Shown: one piece after another, positions 33,736 through 42,594 of the stretch
Layout of the letters: each line of letters begins with the position of its first letter
Numbering within the stretch: the stretch's first letter is position 1
Assembly: GCA_002367105.1 (NCBI GenBank)
Contig: DFCS01000038.1
Coordinates: 67,466-131,465, forward strand
Length of the DNA stretch: 64,000 bases
Direction of reading: 5' to 3'
Source: Hungatella sp. UBA3048
Lineage (GTDB): Bacteria; Bacillota; Clostridia; Lachnospirales; Lachnospiraceae
The notes under the pieces: generated by a model
Seen by the model: the letters and a program-made list of their open reading frames with translations, nothing else
Told to the model about the DNA's origin: nothing
The model's database searches: none
Program-made: the position numbers and the translations under genes

Positions 33736-35127
33736 TTAAAGCTCGCAGTTGTTGACAGTTCTTGGGAATGGAACCACGTCACGGATATTGCCCATTCCGG
33801 TAAGATACATCACGCAGCGCTCAAAGCCAAGGCCAAAGCCTGCATGGCGGGTAGATCCGTATTTTCTTAAGTCAAGATAGAATTCGTAATCCTCTTTCTC
33901 AAGGCCAAGCTCGTCCATACGTGCCACAAGCTTGTCATAATTGTCCTCTCTCTGGCTTCCTCCGATGATCTCTCCGATTCCTGGTACCAGGCAGTCTACG
34001 GCAGCCACGGTCTTGTTATCCGGATTCAGCTTCATGTAGAAGGCCTTGATCTCCTTTGGATAGTCTGTTACGAATACAGGCTTCTTATAGAGCTGCTCAG
34101 TTAGATAGCGCTCATGCTCGGTCTGTAAGTCACAGCCCCAGAATACCTTATAATCAAATTCTTCATTGTGCTTTTCCAGAAGCTCAATGGCCTCGGTGTA
34201 AGTCACACGGGCAAATTCAGAGTTTAAAACATGGTTTAAGCGGTTAAGAAGCTCCTTGTCCACAAACTGATTGAAGAAGTTCATCTCTTCCGGTGCATGC
34301 TCCAGGACGAAGCGGATCACATATTTCAGCATGGCTTCTGCCAGCTCCATATTATCATCCAGATCGGCAAAGGCCATCTCCGGCTCGATCATCCAGAACT
34401 CTGCCGCATGACGGGTGGTATTGGAGTTTTCTGCACGGAACGTAGGTCCAAAGGTATAAACATTGCGGAATGCCATGGCATAGGTCTCCGCATTAAGCTG
34501 GCCGCTTACGGTTAAGTTGGTAGGTTTTCCAAAGAAGTCCTGGGTGAAATCCACAGATCCTTCCTTCGTCTTTGGAATATCGTTTAAGTCCATGGTAGTA
34601 ACCTGGAACATCTCTCCGGCTCCCTCACAGTCGCTTCCGGTGATGATGGGAGTGTGTACATAAACAAAGTCCCTTTCCTGGAAGAACTGGTGAATGGCAT
34701 AAGCGATCAGAGAACGCACACGGAAAACTGCCTGGAAGGTATTGGTTCTTGGCCGCAGATGGGAAATGGTTCTTAAATATTCAAAGGAATGGCGCTTTTT
34801 CTGAAGAGGATAGTCCGGTGTAGAAGTTCCTTCAACAATAATTTTATCCGCCTGGATCTCAAATGGCTGTTTTGCTTCGGGAGTGGGTACCAGGGTACCG
34901 GTTACGATAACAGCGGTTCCTACATTGAGTTTGGATATTTCAGAGAAATTTTCCATAGTGTCATGATAGACGACCTGAAGTGTTTCAAAATAAGTTCCGT
35001 CATTTAAAACAATGAATCCAAATGATTTGGAATCTCTTAAACTTCTCACCCAGCCTCCGATCGTAACCTGCGTGTTAAGAAGTGATTCTTTGTCTTTATA
35101 TATTTGTCTTACAGTGATTAAATCCAT
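33736..35127 (-). CDS. asnS: Asparaginyl-tRNA synthetase
   Basis: Class IIb aminoacyl-tRNA synthetase of 463 residues that charges tRNA-Asn. An N-terminal OB-fold (about 15-105, TIGGWVRSLRDSKSFGFI) is followed by the class II core. Motif 2 lies around FRAENSNTTRHAAEFWMIEPE and motif 3 around GFGLGFERCVMYLTG near the C-terminus, ending in the typical RDVVPFPRTVNNCEL. AAAAGGAG precedes the ATG, and a good promoter lies upstream. No T-box leader is visible. Confidence 0.97.
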   Translation of the reverse strand: MDLITVRQIYKDKESLLNTQVTIGGWVRSLRDSKSFGFIVLNDGTYFETLQVVYHDTMENFSEISKLNVGTAVIVTGTLVPTPEAKQPFEIQADKIIVEGTSTPDYPLQKKRHSFEYLRTISHLRPRTNTFQAVFRVRSLIAYAIHQFFQERDFVYVHTPIITGSDCEGAGEMFQVTTMDLNDIPKTKEGSVDFTQDFFGKPTNLTVSGQLNAETYAMAFRNVYTFGPTFRAENSNTTRHAAEFWMIEPEMAFADLDDNMELAEAMLKYVIRFVLEHAPEEMNFFNQFVDKELLNRLNHVLNSEFARVTYTEAIELLEKHNEEFDYKVFWGCDLQTEHERYLTEQLYKKPVFVTDYPKEIKAFYMKLNPDNKTVAAVDCLVPGIGEIIGGSQREDNYDKLVARMDELGLEKEDYEFYLDLRKYGSTRHAGFGLGFERCVMYLTGMGNIRDVVPFPRTVNNCEL

Positions 35128-35165
35128 AGTGGCTTCTCCTTTTACATGTTCGCATACTTAGTAAG

Positions 35166-35194
35166 ATTATACTGTATTTCGGGCATTGATTCAA
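35166..35194 (-). promoter_or_regulatory. Promoter of asnS
   Basis: On the minus strand TTGAAT (35194-35189), 17 bases, TATAAT (35171-35166). Confidence 0.7.
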
Positions 35195-35305
35195 GGGGGA
35201 AGGGTGTAAAAACGCAAGATATGACTTAAAATGTAAAAGAATCGAAAAAAGCATGAAAAATGTCGGAAAATGCACAAAAAATTATCCTAATAATTCAAAA
35301 TTTTG

Positions 35306-35334
35306 TTCACTATTTTCTGAATATGTGTTATAAT
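35306..35334 (+). promoter_or_regulatory. Promoter of glgCD
   Basis: TTCACT (35306-35311), 17 bases, TATAAT (35329-35334), 38 bases before the glgC start. Confidence 0.65.
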
Positions 35335-35372
35335 GCTAGTACAATAAAATTACAACAGCGAGAGGTGATAAC

Positions 35373-36647
35373 GTGATCAAGAAAGAAATGATTGCCATGC
35401 TTTTGGCAGGCGGGCAGGGAAGCCGGTTAGGCGTGTTAACGCAAAAAGTGGCCAAACCAGCAGTATCATTTGGCGGCAAGTACCGTATAATTGATTTCCC
35501 ACTCAGTAACTGCATCAATTCAGGAGTAGATACAGTGGGAGTTCTGACTCAGTATCAGCCATTGCGCTTGAATACCCATATCGGGATCGGCATCCCATGG
35601 GATTTGGACCGGAACGTTGGCGGCGTCACGATCCTTCCTCCCTATGAAAAGAGCAAAGGCAGTGATTGGTATACTGGAACGGCAAATGCCATCTACCAGA
35701 ACCTCGAATATATGGAAACTTACAATCCGGACTATGTCCTCATATTGTCAGGGGACCATATCTATAAGATGGATTATGAGGTCATGCTGGAATACCATAA
35801 AGCGAATAATGCTGATATCACCATTGCTGCTATGCCGGTGCCGATTGAGGAAGCCAGCCGTTTTGGAATCCTTATAACCGATGAGAGCAACCGTATTACG
35901 GAATTTGAAGAGAAACCGGTAAATCCAAGAAGCAATCTGGCATCCATGGGTATCTACATATTCAGCTGGAAAGTACTAAGAGAGGCACTGATCAAGATGT
36001 CTGAAGTCCCTGGCTGTGATTTCGGCAAACATATCATTCCATACTGCTTTGAGGCAGGGGACCGGGTATTTGCCTACGAATACAATGGTTACTGGAAGGA
36101 TGTGGGCACCTTAAGCTCTTATTGGGAAGCCAACATGGAGCTGATTGATATCATTCCGGAATTTAACCTATATGAGGAGTACTGGAAGATCTATACAAAG
36201 AGCGACATCATACCGCCTCAATATGTGTCGGAAGAGGCTGTTATAGACAGAAGCATCATCGGAGAAGGGTCAGAAATCTGCGGAGAAATCCACAATTCTG
36301 TTATTGGTGCCGGTGTTACCATTAAAAAGGGAGCTGTGATCAGGGATTCCATTATTATGAGGGAATGTGTACTGGGAGAGAATGTTAAGATCCATAAGGC
36401 CATTATCGCTGAAAATGTAAAGATAGGAGCGAACTCTGAGCTAGGTTTCGGGGAATTTGCCCCCAGCAAATATGATCCCAAGGTCTATCAGTCCGATCTG
36501 GTAACGGTCGGTGAGAATTCAACCATTCCGGAAAATGTGAAGGTAGGTAAGAATACGGCCATTGTCGGTGTAACAACAGCAGAAGATTATACTGACGGAG
36601 AACTGGCTGGCGGAGACTACATCATAAAGGCAGGTGGCATGCGATGA
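35373..36647 (+). CDS. glgC: Glucose-1-phosphate adenylyltransferase, catalytic subunit
   Basis: Makes ADP-glucose from glucose 1-phosphate and ATP, the committed step of glycogen synthesis. 424 residues: nucleotidyltransferase domain beginning MLLAGGQGSRLGVLTQ, with IIDFPLSNC, the catalytic SGDHIYKMDY (about residue 130) and FEEKP, followed by a C-terminal left-handed beta-helix (hexapeptide repeats such as VIGAGVTIKKGAVIRDSIIM). The start is GTG at 35373 behind AGAGGTGA. It overlaps glgD by four bases (ATGA). Confidence 0.95.
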   Translation: MIKKEMIAMLLAGGQGSRLGVLTQKVAKPAVSFGGKYRIIDFPLSNCINSGVDTVGVLTQYQPLRLNTHIGIGIPWDLDRNVGGVTILPPYEKSKGSDWYTGTANAIYQNLEYMETYNPDYVLILSGDHIYKMDYEVMLEYHKANNADITIAAMPVPIEEASRFGILITDESNRITEFEEKPVNPRSNLASMGIYIFSWKVLREALIKMSEVPGCDFGKHIIPYCFEAGDRVFAYEYNGYWKDVGTLSSYWEANMELIDIIPEFNLYEEYWKIYTKSDIIPPQYVSEEAVIDRSIIGEGSEICGEIHNSVIGAGVTIKKGAVIRDSIIMRECVLGENVKIHKAIIAENVKIGANSELGFGEFAPSKYDPKVYQSDLVTVGENSTIPENVKVGKNTAIVGVTTAEDYTDGELAGGDYIIKAGGMR

Positions 36648-37765
36648 GAGCGATAGGAATTGTATTAGCAGGCGGAAACAGTAAGAGAATGCGGGAATTA
36701 TCAAATAAAAGGGCGATCTCGGCCATGCCCATTGCAGGGAATTACCGCAGCATTGACTTTGCCCTCAGCAATATGACGAATTCCCATATTCAGAACGTAG
36801 CGGTTTTAACTCAGTATAATTCCAGATCGCTTCATCTGCATTTGAGCTCTTCCAAATGGTGGGATTTTGGAAGAAAGCAGGGGGGGTTGTTTGTATTCAC
36901 TCCAACCATAACCGCAGAAAGCAGTGACTGGTACCGTGGAACTGCAGATGCGCTTTTCCAGAACCTTACATTCTTAAAGAACAGCCACGAACCCTATGTG
37001 GTCATTGCAGCAGGTGACGGCATCTATAAGCTGGATTATGGAAAAGTTCTGGAATATCATATTGAGAAGAAGGCTGATATTACCGTCGTATGCACGGAGC
37101 TCCCCGAGGGAGAGGATATCACACGATTCGGTCTGGTGAGAACCAATGAAGACGGAAGGATCACGGACTTTGAAGAAAAGCCTATGGTCGCATCTTCTAA
37201 TATCGTATCCTGCGGTATTTATGTCATCCGCAGACGGCAGCTGATTGAGCTCATTGAGCGCTGCGCCATGGAAGACCGTTATGATTTTGTAAACGATATT
37301 CTGATACGTTACCGGAACTTAAAGAGGATTTATGCTTATAAGATGAACACTTACTGGAGGAATATCGCTTCTGTTGAGTCTTACTACAAGACCAACATGG
37401 ATTTCCTGAAATCGGAAGTGAGGGATTATTTCTTCCGCCAGTACCCGGATGTTTATTCTAAAATAGATGATTTGCCTCCGGCAAAGTATAATCCGGGAGC
37501 CTCCGTTAAGAACAGTCTGATATCCAGCGGCAGCATTGTCAATGGAGTGGTCGAAAATTCTGTTCTGTTTAAAAAGGCATATGTAGGCAATAACTGTGTC
37601 ATTAAAAATTCTATCATTTTAAATGACGTTTACATAGGTGATAATACGGTTATTGAAAATTGTATAGTGGAAAGCCGGGATACTATCCGGGCGAATACCA
37701 CCCATATTGGAACACCAGACAATATAAAAATTGTCTTAGAGAAAAACGAAAGATACACATTATAA
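36644..37765 (+). CDS. glgD: ADP-glucose pyrophosphorylase-like regulatory subunit
   Basis: A 373-residue GlgD protein that forms a heteromer with GlgC and modulates its activity. It keeps the fold (IGIVLAGGNSKRMRELSNKR, SIDFALSNM, FEEKPM) but in the active-site loop reads AGDGIYKLDY where GlgC has SGDHIYKMDY, so the conserved His is Gly. The beta-helix tail is shorter. Its ATG overlaps the glgC stop, ensuring equal production. spoVG follows 23 bases after its stop without a terminator. Confidence 0.93.
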   Translation: MRAIGIVLAGGNSKRMRELSNKRAISAMPIAGNYRSIDFALSNMTNSHIQNVAVLTQYNSRSLHLHLSSSKWWDFGRKQGGLFVFTPTITAESSDWYRGTADALFQNLTFLKNSHEPYVVIAAGDGIYKLDYGKVLEYHIEKKADITVVCTELPEGEDITRFGLVRTNEDGRITDFEEKPMVASSNIVSCGIYVIRRRQLIELIERCAMEDRYDFVNDILIRYRNLKRIYAYKMNTYWRNIASVESYYKTNMDFLKSEVRDYFFRQYPDVYSKIDDLPPAKYNPGASVKNSLISSGSIVNGVVENSVLFKKAYVGNNCVIKNSIILNDVYIGDNTVIENCIVESRDTIRANTTHIGTPDNIKIVLEKNERYTL

Positions 37766-37788
37766 GGAAATGCGGGGGAAAGCTTGAC

Positions 37789-38073
37789 ATGCAGATTACA
37801 GACGTGAGGGTTAGACGTATCGAAAAAGAAGGAAAGATGAAAGCAATAGTATCAATTACTCTTGATAATGAATTTGTAATTCATGATATTAAGGTAATCG
37901 AAGGGGAGAAGGGGCTATTTATTGCTATGCCAAGCCGCAAGGCGGCAGATGGGGAATACCGGGATATTGCACATCCCATTAATTCCGACACCCGTGATAT
38001 GATCCAGAGGGTCATTCTGGATAAGTATGAGACCACGGCATTAGAGATGCCGGAGGTAACGGCATTTGCTTAA
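37789..38073 (+). CDS. spoVG: Septation and sporulation regulator SpoVG
   Basis: Small DNA/RNA-binding protein of 94 residues involved in sporulation and cell-division control. The sequence from MQITDVRVRR onward, with AIVSITLDNEFVIHDIKVIE and the FIAMPSRK motif, is diagnostic. The longest frame starts inside glgD; ATG 37789 is the family start, behind a GGGGG-rich site. It follows glgD closely and is probably cotranscribed, while a terminator lies after it. Confidence 0.96.
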   Translation: MQITDVRVRRIEKEGKMKAIVSITLDNEFVIHDIKVIEGEKGLFIAMPSRKAADGEYRDIAHPINSDTRDMIQRVILDKYETTALEMPEVTAFA

Positions 38074-38083
38074 TAAGTCTTTT

Positions 38084-38120
38084 AATCCGCAGGCAGGGGT
38101 GACTCTGCCTGCGGATTTTT
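38084..38120 (+). terminator. Terminator after spoVG
   Basis: ATCCGCAGGCAG pairs with CTGCCTGCGGAT, followed by T5. Confidence 0.88.
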
Positions 38121-38211
38121 GCATAGGGACTCTCTTTAAATACAGGATTTACACGGGGCTCTTTTTGGGGTTATAATAAAAAGTAATAATTTTGGAAAGG
38201 TAGATGAAATC

Positions 38212-39198
38212 ATGACGATAAAAATAGGTATTGCAGGATATGGGAATCTGGGAAAAGGGGTGGAATGTGCCATCCGCCATAATCCGGATCTTGAGCTTTC
38301 TGCCGTATTTACCAGAAGAGATCCGGCATCATTAACCCTTCTTACCCCGGGTGTAAAGGTATATTCCATGGAGGACGCCATTTCAAAAAAGGACTCCATT
38401 GATGTGATGATCCTCTGCGGTGGAAGCGCGGCAGATCTTCCGGTACAGACTCCCCTTCTTGCCAGACATTTCAATGTTGTGGACAGCTTTGATACCCATG
38501 CACGGATCCCCCAGCATTTTGAAGCAGTGGATGGGGCGGCAAAGGAAGGAAACAAGGTTGGGATCATATCCGTTGGCTGGGACCCGGGCATGTTTTCCTT
38601 AAACCGCCTGTATGGAGAATCCATTTTACCAGGCGGCCATGATTATACGTTCTGGGGCAGGGGCGTAAGCCAGGGCCATTCCGATGCGGTCCGCAGGATA
38701 GAAGGTGTTCGGGATGCCAGACAGTATACCATTCCGGTTGAGGGAGCTCTCGAAGCCGTCCGCAGCGGGAAAAATCCAGAACTGTCCACCAGAGAGAAGC
38801 ATACCCGCGAGTGTTTTGTAGTGGCGGAAGAGAATGCAGATTTAGACCGGATCAGGGATGAAATCGTATCAATGCCTAATTATTTTGCAGATTATGATAC
38901 TACGGTTCATTTTATCAGCGAAGAGGAACTTAACCGGGACCACAGGGGAATTCCCCATGGAGGGTTTGTTATAAGAACCGGAAAGACAGGCTGGGAGGAT
39001 GAGAACAGCCATGTGATCGAATACAGCTTAAAGCTGGATTCCAATCCGGAATTTACGGCTTCCGTGCTGACGGCTTATGCAAGAGCCGCTTATCGTTTAA
39101 ATCAAAAAGGCCAGAGCGGATGCAAAACCGTGCTTGATATTGCTCCGGCATATTTAAGTGCTTTCAGCGGAAAAGAGCTGAGAGGACGTCTGTTATAA
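38212..39198 (+). CDS. ddh: Meso-diaminopimelate dehydrogenase
   Basis: NADPH-dependent enzyme of 328 residues that makes meso-diaminopimelate directly from tetrahydrodipicolinate, the one-step branch of the lysine/peptidoglycan pathway. Motifs: Rossmann start IGIAGYGNLGKGVECAI, SFDTHARIPQHF, ISVGWDPGMFSLNR, FWGRGVSQGHSDA and the C-terminal YARAAYRLNQKGQSGCKTV. GGAAAGG precedes the ATG. A DUF3783 gene follows 23 bases downstream. Confidence 0.96.
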   Translation: MTIKIGIAGYGNLGKGVECAIRHNPDLELSAVFTRRDPASLTLLTPGVKVYSMEDAISKKDSIDVMILCGGSAADLPVQTPLLARHFNVVDSFDTHARIPQHFEAVDGAAKEGNKVGIISVGWDPGMFSLNRLYGESILPGGHDYTFWGRGVSQGHSDAVRRIEGVRDARQYTIPVEGALEAVRSGKNPELSTREKHTRECFVVAEENADLDRIRDEIVSMPNYFADYDTTVHFISEEELNRDHRGIPHGGFVIRTGKTGWEDENSHVIEYSLKLDSNPEFTASVLTAYARAAYRLNQKGQSGCKTVLDIAPAYLSAFSGKELRGRLL

Positions 39199-39221
39199 TT
39201 CAGAGGCAGGAGGAATAGAGA

Positions 39222-39671
39222 ATGGCAGCGAGAAAAGAAATGGTCCTGTATTATCAGCCTGAAAAGGACAGGCAGAGCGGAAATGTTACAAAGGCCGCAA
39301 AGCTTAAAGCAGTTCTTGTCCGTATGGGGGTACGGATTAAAAACATTTCCCCGGAACAGGTGAATCAGACCGTAGGATATCTGGCAGGCTTTGACGGCTT
39401 TGAAGAAAAGGAGCAGGAGGATTGTCCTGATGTGGAAGAGGAGATTCTGGTAATGAAAAATTTTTCAAACCGCCGGATTGACGAACTGCTCTTAAACTTA
39501 AGGCGGGCCGGAGTTCCTAAAATCGACTTAAAGGCGGTAATTACCGATACCAACTGTAAATGGAAATTCTATGACCTGTATCTGGAGCTTAAGAAAGAAC
39601 ATGATACCATGTCAGAAGCGAATGAGACAGATCCGAAGGACGCGGAAGCGAACGAAACAGAAACCGTTTAA
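39222..39671 (+). CDS. DUF3783-domain protein
   Basis: A 149-residue soluble protein. The region from about residue 70 to 125 (EILVMKNFSNRRIDELL, then KIDLKAVITDTN, then W-x-F-Y-D-L) matches DUF3783 as I recall it, a small domain common in Clostridia with no known function. The N-terminal half holds a basic segment (KLKAVLVRMGVRIKNISPEQ); the C-terminal 25 residues are acidic and low in complexity, with repeated NET motifs. It is probably cotranscribed with ddh. Confidence 0.75.
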   Translation: MAARKEMVLYYQPEKDRQSGNVTKAAKLKAVLVRMGVRIKNISPEQVNQTVGYLAGFDGFEEKEQEDCPDVEEEILVMKNFSNRRIDELLLNLRRAGVPKIDLKAVITDTNCKWKFYDLYLELKKEHDTMSEANETDPKDAEANETETV

Positions 39672-39727
39672 AGAGTCGGACAGAATGATAAGACTGATAT
39701 ATTGAAACATTGTAAAAATAGTAAGAT

Positions 39728-39778
39728 AAAACGCGTCTTGATCAAGGGGTAAATCCTCTCAAGACGCGTTTATGTTCT
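39728..39778. terminator. Bidirectional terminator
   Basis: AAACGCGTCTTGA pairs with TCAAGACGCGTTT around an 17-base loop, with T-rich sequence to the right and A-rich to the left; it separates the convergent DUF3783 and phosphotransferase genes. Confidence 0.8.
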
Positions 39779-39791
39779 TTATGCAGCGAAT

Positions 39792-40541
39792 TTACTGATA
39801 ATCACAAACAGTGGCCCATTGTTGCAGCAATTCTGCTTCTTCCGGTCTTCTTTTTGAAAGCTGGGCAGCAGCAACCATAGGAAGCCAGGTCTGCACATAT
39901 TTCTTAGCAGTACCGGTCTTCTTACAAAACAGGTTCATATACATGTCTGCCTTATTCTGGTCCTGCAGACAGAACAGTAAGTAAGTTCTTGCTACATCCG
40001 CGCTGGCATTTCCCTGAGTCGCGTGTACCCAGTCCAGAACAAACATGGTTCCGTCATCTGTTACCACAATATTGCTGGGATTAAAATCCCCATGGCATAA
40101 TTTTGTATGTTTAGGCATACTGTCCAGCTGCGTCCGCATATCGTATCTGGTCACATCCTCTAATTCTTCCGTATCCAGAATCTGACGTGACATCTTATCT
40201 TTTAACTTATTAAGAAGCGGGCACTGCTTTGACAGAATACTCAAATGAAGATCTACCATATTCTCCATGTATTCCGGTAATTTATCAGGATTTTCATCCA
40301 TGAGCTGTTGGAGAGTCTTGCCTTCAATGAAATCAAAGGTAATGGACCACTTACCCTCGAAAACACCAACCTCTAAAACCTTAGGAACATTGATTCCGCC
40401 GACTTCTTCCACGCGGGCCGTAATCAATGCTTCATTCAATACATCTGCCTTTGGGAAATCAGCGTTAAAAACCTTGATCGCTTTATTTCCATCACGAAAG
40501 ACCTTTTTTGTTGCAGTTGTAGCAATTAATTGTGCTGCCAT
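39792..40541 (-). CDS. Aminoglycoside phosphotransferase-like kinase
   Basis: A 249-residue small-molecule kinase of the APH/choline kinase superfamily. It has the kinase-like lobe start TTATKKVFRDGNKAIKVF with the probable ATP-binding Lys, ITFDFIEGKTL (hinge), the catalytic loop LCHGDFNPSNIVV (about 160-172, Asp and Asn) and the metal-binding FVLDWVHA. The substrate is unknown; resistance cannot be inferred. AAGGAGA precedes ATG 40541; an upstream ATG (40559) is part of that site. Confidence 0.85.
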   Translation of the reverse strand: MAAQLIATTATKKVFRDGNKAIKVFNADFPKADVLNEALITARVEEVGGINVPKVLEVGVFEGKWSITFDFIEGKTLQQLMDENPDKLPEYMENMVDLHLSILSKQCPLLNKLKDKMSRQILDTEELEDVTRYDMRTQLDSMPKHTKLCHGDFNPSNIVVTDDGTMFVLDWVHATQGNASADVARTYLLFCLQDQNKADMYMNLFCKKTGTAKKYVQTWLPMVAAAQLSKRRPEEAELLQQWATVCDYQ

Positions 40542-40679
40542 ACGAATCTCTCCTTCCATCCAACCATTAGTCTGAACCGTTATGTAGTGATTCTGTACTT
40601 ATATTTTACTACAAAACCCATAAAAAGTATAGCTTGTTTTGAGATTTATCAGGATAATTTTACTGAATATGTCTGTGAT

Positions 40680-42590
40680 TTAAAAGCGGAAAACAGCCGC
40701 ACCATAAGCCGGCAGCTGGTAAGGGAAGGAGTATTCCTGCCCATCCCACTCCATCTTTTCAGCGCGGAAAGAAGGCCCTTTCTCTCCCCGCTTGTACAGT
40801 CCGTGATCCTGGTCTAAAACAAGAGTATAAGTTCCCCGTTTCGGAACTCCTGCCCGGTAATCAGGACGGGCTACGGGAGTGAAGTTTAACACAAACAGCA
40901 GGCTGCGCTTTAGATCCTTGCTGTACCTGATAAAACTGAAGATGCTACGTTCCTTGTCATTGGCATTGACCCAGAAGAAGCCTTCCCAGTCATAGTCTTT
41001 CTCATAAAGAGCCGGATATTTTTTGTACAGGTGCAGAAGATCTCTTACATAATCCTTTAGGCTTTTACCGAAAGGCTCCTCAGACAGATACCAGTCCAGG
41101 GAGGTTTTTTCGTCCCACTCATGAAACTGTCCGAAGTCCTGTCCCATAAACAGCAGTTTTTTACCGGGATGGCCAAGCATAAATGTATATCCCAATTTTA
41201 GGTTTGCAAATTTATCTTCCAGAAGTCCCGGCATTTTGTTGATCATGGAACATTTCAAATGCACCACTTCATCATGGGATAATACCAGTATATAATTTTC
41301 ACTGGTGAAATATGTAAGGCCAAATGTCATTTTGTAGTGGTTGTATTTGCGGAAATAAGGATCCAGCTTCATATATTCCAGAAAATCATGCATCCAGCCC
41401 ATATTCCATTTAAAGGTAAATCCAAGGCCTCCCTCTTCCTGATTTCCGGTAACCTTTGGCCAGACAGTAGATTCCTCGGCAATGACCATTGCTCCGTTTC
41501 CCCGTTTTTTAATGACGCTGTTTAAATGCTTGAAAAACTCAATGGCTTCCAGATTCTCGTTCCCGCCGTACTGGTTTGGTACCCAGTCCCCGTTGTTTCT
41601 TCCATAATCCAGATAAAGCATGGAAGCGACCGCGTCGACCCGTAGCCCGTCAACATGGAATTTATCCACCCAGTAAAGGGCATTGGCAATAAGGAAATTA
41701 TCCACCTCATATTTACTGTAATCAAAGACTTTTGTTCCCCAATCAGGGTGTTCCCCTTTCCGGGGGTCTGCATATTCGTAGCAGGCTTCTCCGTCAAAGT
41801 CGGCCAGGCCATGAGCATCCTTTGGAAAATGGGCCGGAACCCAGTCTAGGATGACCCCGATTCCCTTTTTGTGCATGTAATCAACGAAATACATAAACTC
41901 CCTTGGAGTTCCAAACCGGGAAGTAGGGGCAAAATACCCTGTCACCTGATATCCCCAGGATCCGTCATAGGGATGCTCTGCAATTCCCATCAGCTCCACA
42001 TGGGTGTAACCCATTTCCAGAATATAATCTGCCAGTTCGTGTGCCGCTTCAATATAAGTATAAAAGCCATCCTTTTCATCCCTGCTTTTCTTCCGCCATG
42101 AGCCTAAATGTACCTCATAAATGCTGAGAGGTCCATCTAAGGGGTTATTGGCCTTCCGCTTTTCCAACCAGGCCAGATCCTTCCACTGAAATCCTGAAAG
42201 GTCCGCGGTAACAGAGGCGGTCTGGGGACGGTATTCTGCCTGGAATGCGTAAGGGTCCGCTTTGAAAAGGATCTTGCCGCTCCTTGTGGTAATTGCATAT
42301 TTATATAGCTCCCCGACGCTTAGATCCGGGACAAAGGCTTCCCAGATTCCGGAATCAGCAAGGGATTCCATGGGATTTGCTTCCGGATCCCAGCCGTTAA
42401 AATCACCTACCACGCTGACCTGACTGCCATGAGGCGCCCAGACTGCAAAATACATCCCATCGTTTCCTTTGTAGTTTTCCGGATGGGCGCCCAGTTTTTC
42501 GTAAATTTCATAATGTCTTCCATTGTTATAAAGGTATCGGTCCACTTCTGTAATAAAACCCATTCCGATTTCATTTCTGCCACGTTCCAT
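40680..42590 (-). CDS. glgB: 1,4-alpha-glucan branching enzyme
   Basis: Adds alpha-1,6 branches to glycogen. 636 residues: CBM48 domain at the N-terminus (YFAVWAPHGSQVSVVGDFNG), GH13 catalytic barrel with IYEVHLGSWR, GVILDWVPAHF, the nucleophile region GLRVDAVASMLY, the acid/base MVIAEEST and VLSHDEVVH, and a C-terminal beta domain. GGAGGG, in the last codons of the upstream GH13 gene, precedes the ATG by eight bases, so the two are coupled. It works with glgC/glgD on the other side of the locus; a glycogen synthase gene is not in the window. Confidence 0.95.
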   Translation of the reverse strand: MERGRNEIGMGFITEVDRYLYNNGRHYEIYEKLGAHPENYKGNDGMYFAVWAPHGSQVSVVGDFNGWDPEANPMESLADSGIWEAFVPDLSVGELYKYAITTRSGKILFKADPYAFQAEYRPQTASVTADLSGFQWKDLAWLEKRKANNPLDGPLSIYEVHLGSWRKKSRDEKDGFYTYIEAAHELADYILEMGYTHVELMGIAEHPYDGSWGYQVTGYFAPTSRFGTPREFMYFVDYMHKKGIGVILDWVPAHFPKDAHGLADFDGEACYEYADPRKGEHPDWGTKVFDYSKYEVDNFLIANALYWVDKFHVDGLRVDAVASMLYLDYGRNNGDWVPNQYGGNENLEAIEFFKHLNSVIKKRGNGAMVIAEESTVWPKVTGNQEEGGLGFTFKWNMGWMHDFLEYMKLDPYFRKYNHYKMTFGLTYFTSENYILVLSHDEVVHLKCSMINKMPGLLEDKFANLKLGYTFMLGHPGKKLLFMGQDFGQFHEWDEKTSLDWYLSEEPFGKSLKDYVRDLLHLYKKYPALYEKDYDWEGFFWVNANDKERSIFSFIRYSKDLKRSLLFVLNFTPVARPDYRAGVPKRGTYTLVLDQDHGLYKRGEKGPSFRAEKMEWDGQEYSFPYQLPAYGAAVFRF

Positions 42591-42594
42591 TCGC

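Noticed and set aside
38136..38624. 162-codon frame opposite ddh
   Set aside because: Shadow of the well-supported ddh gene; no ribosome site or family resemblance.
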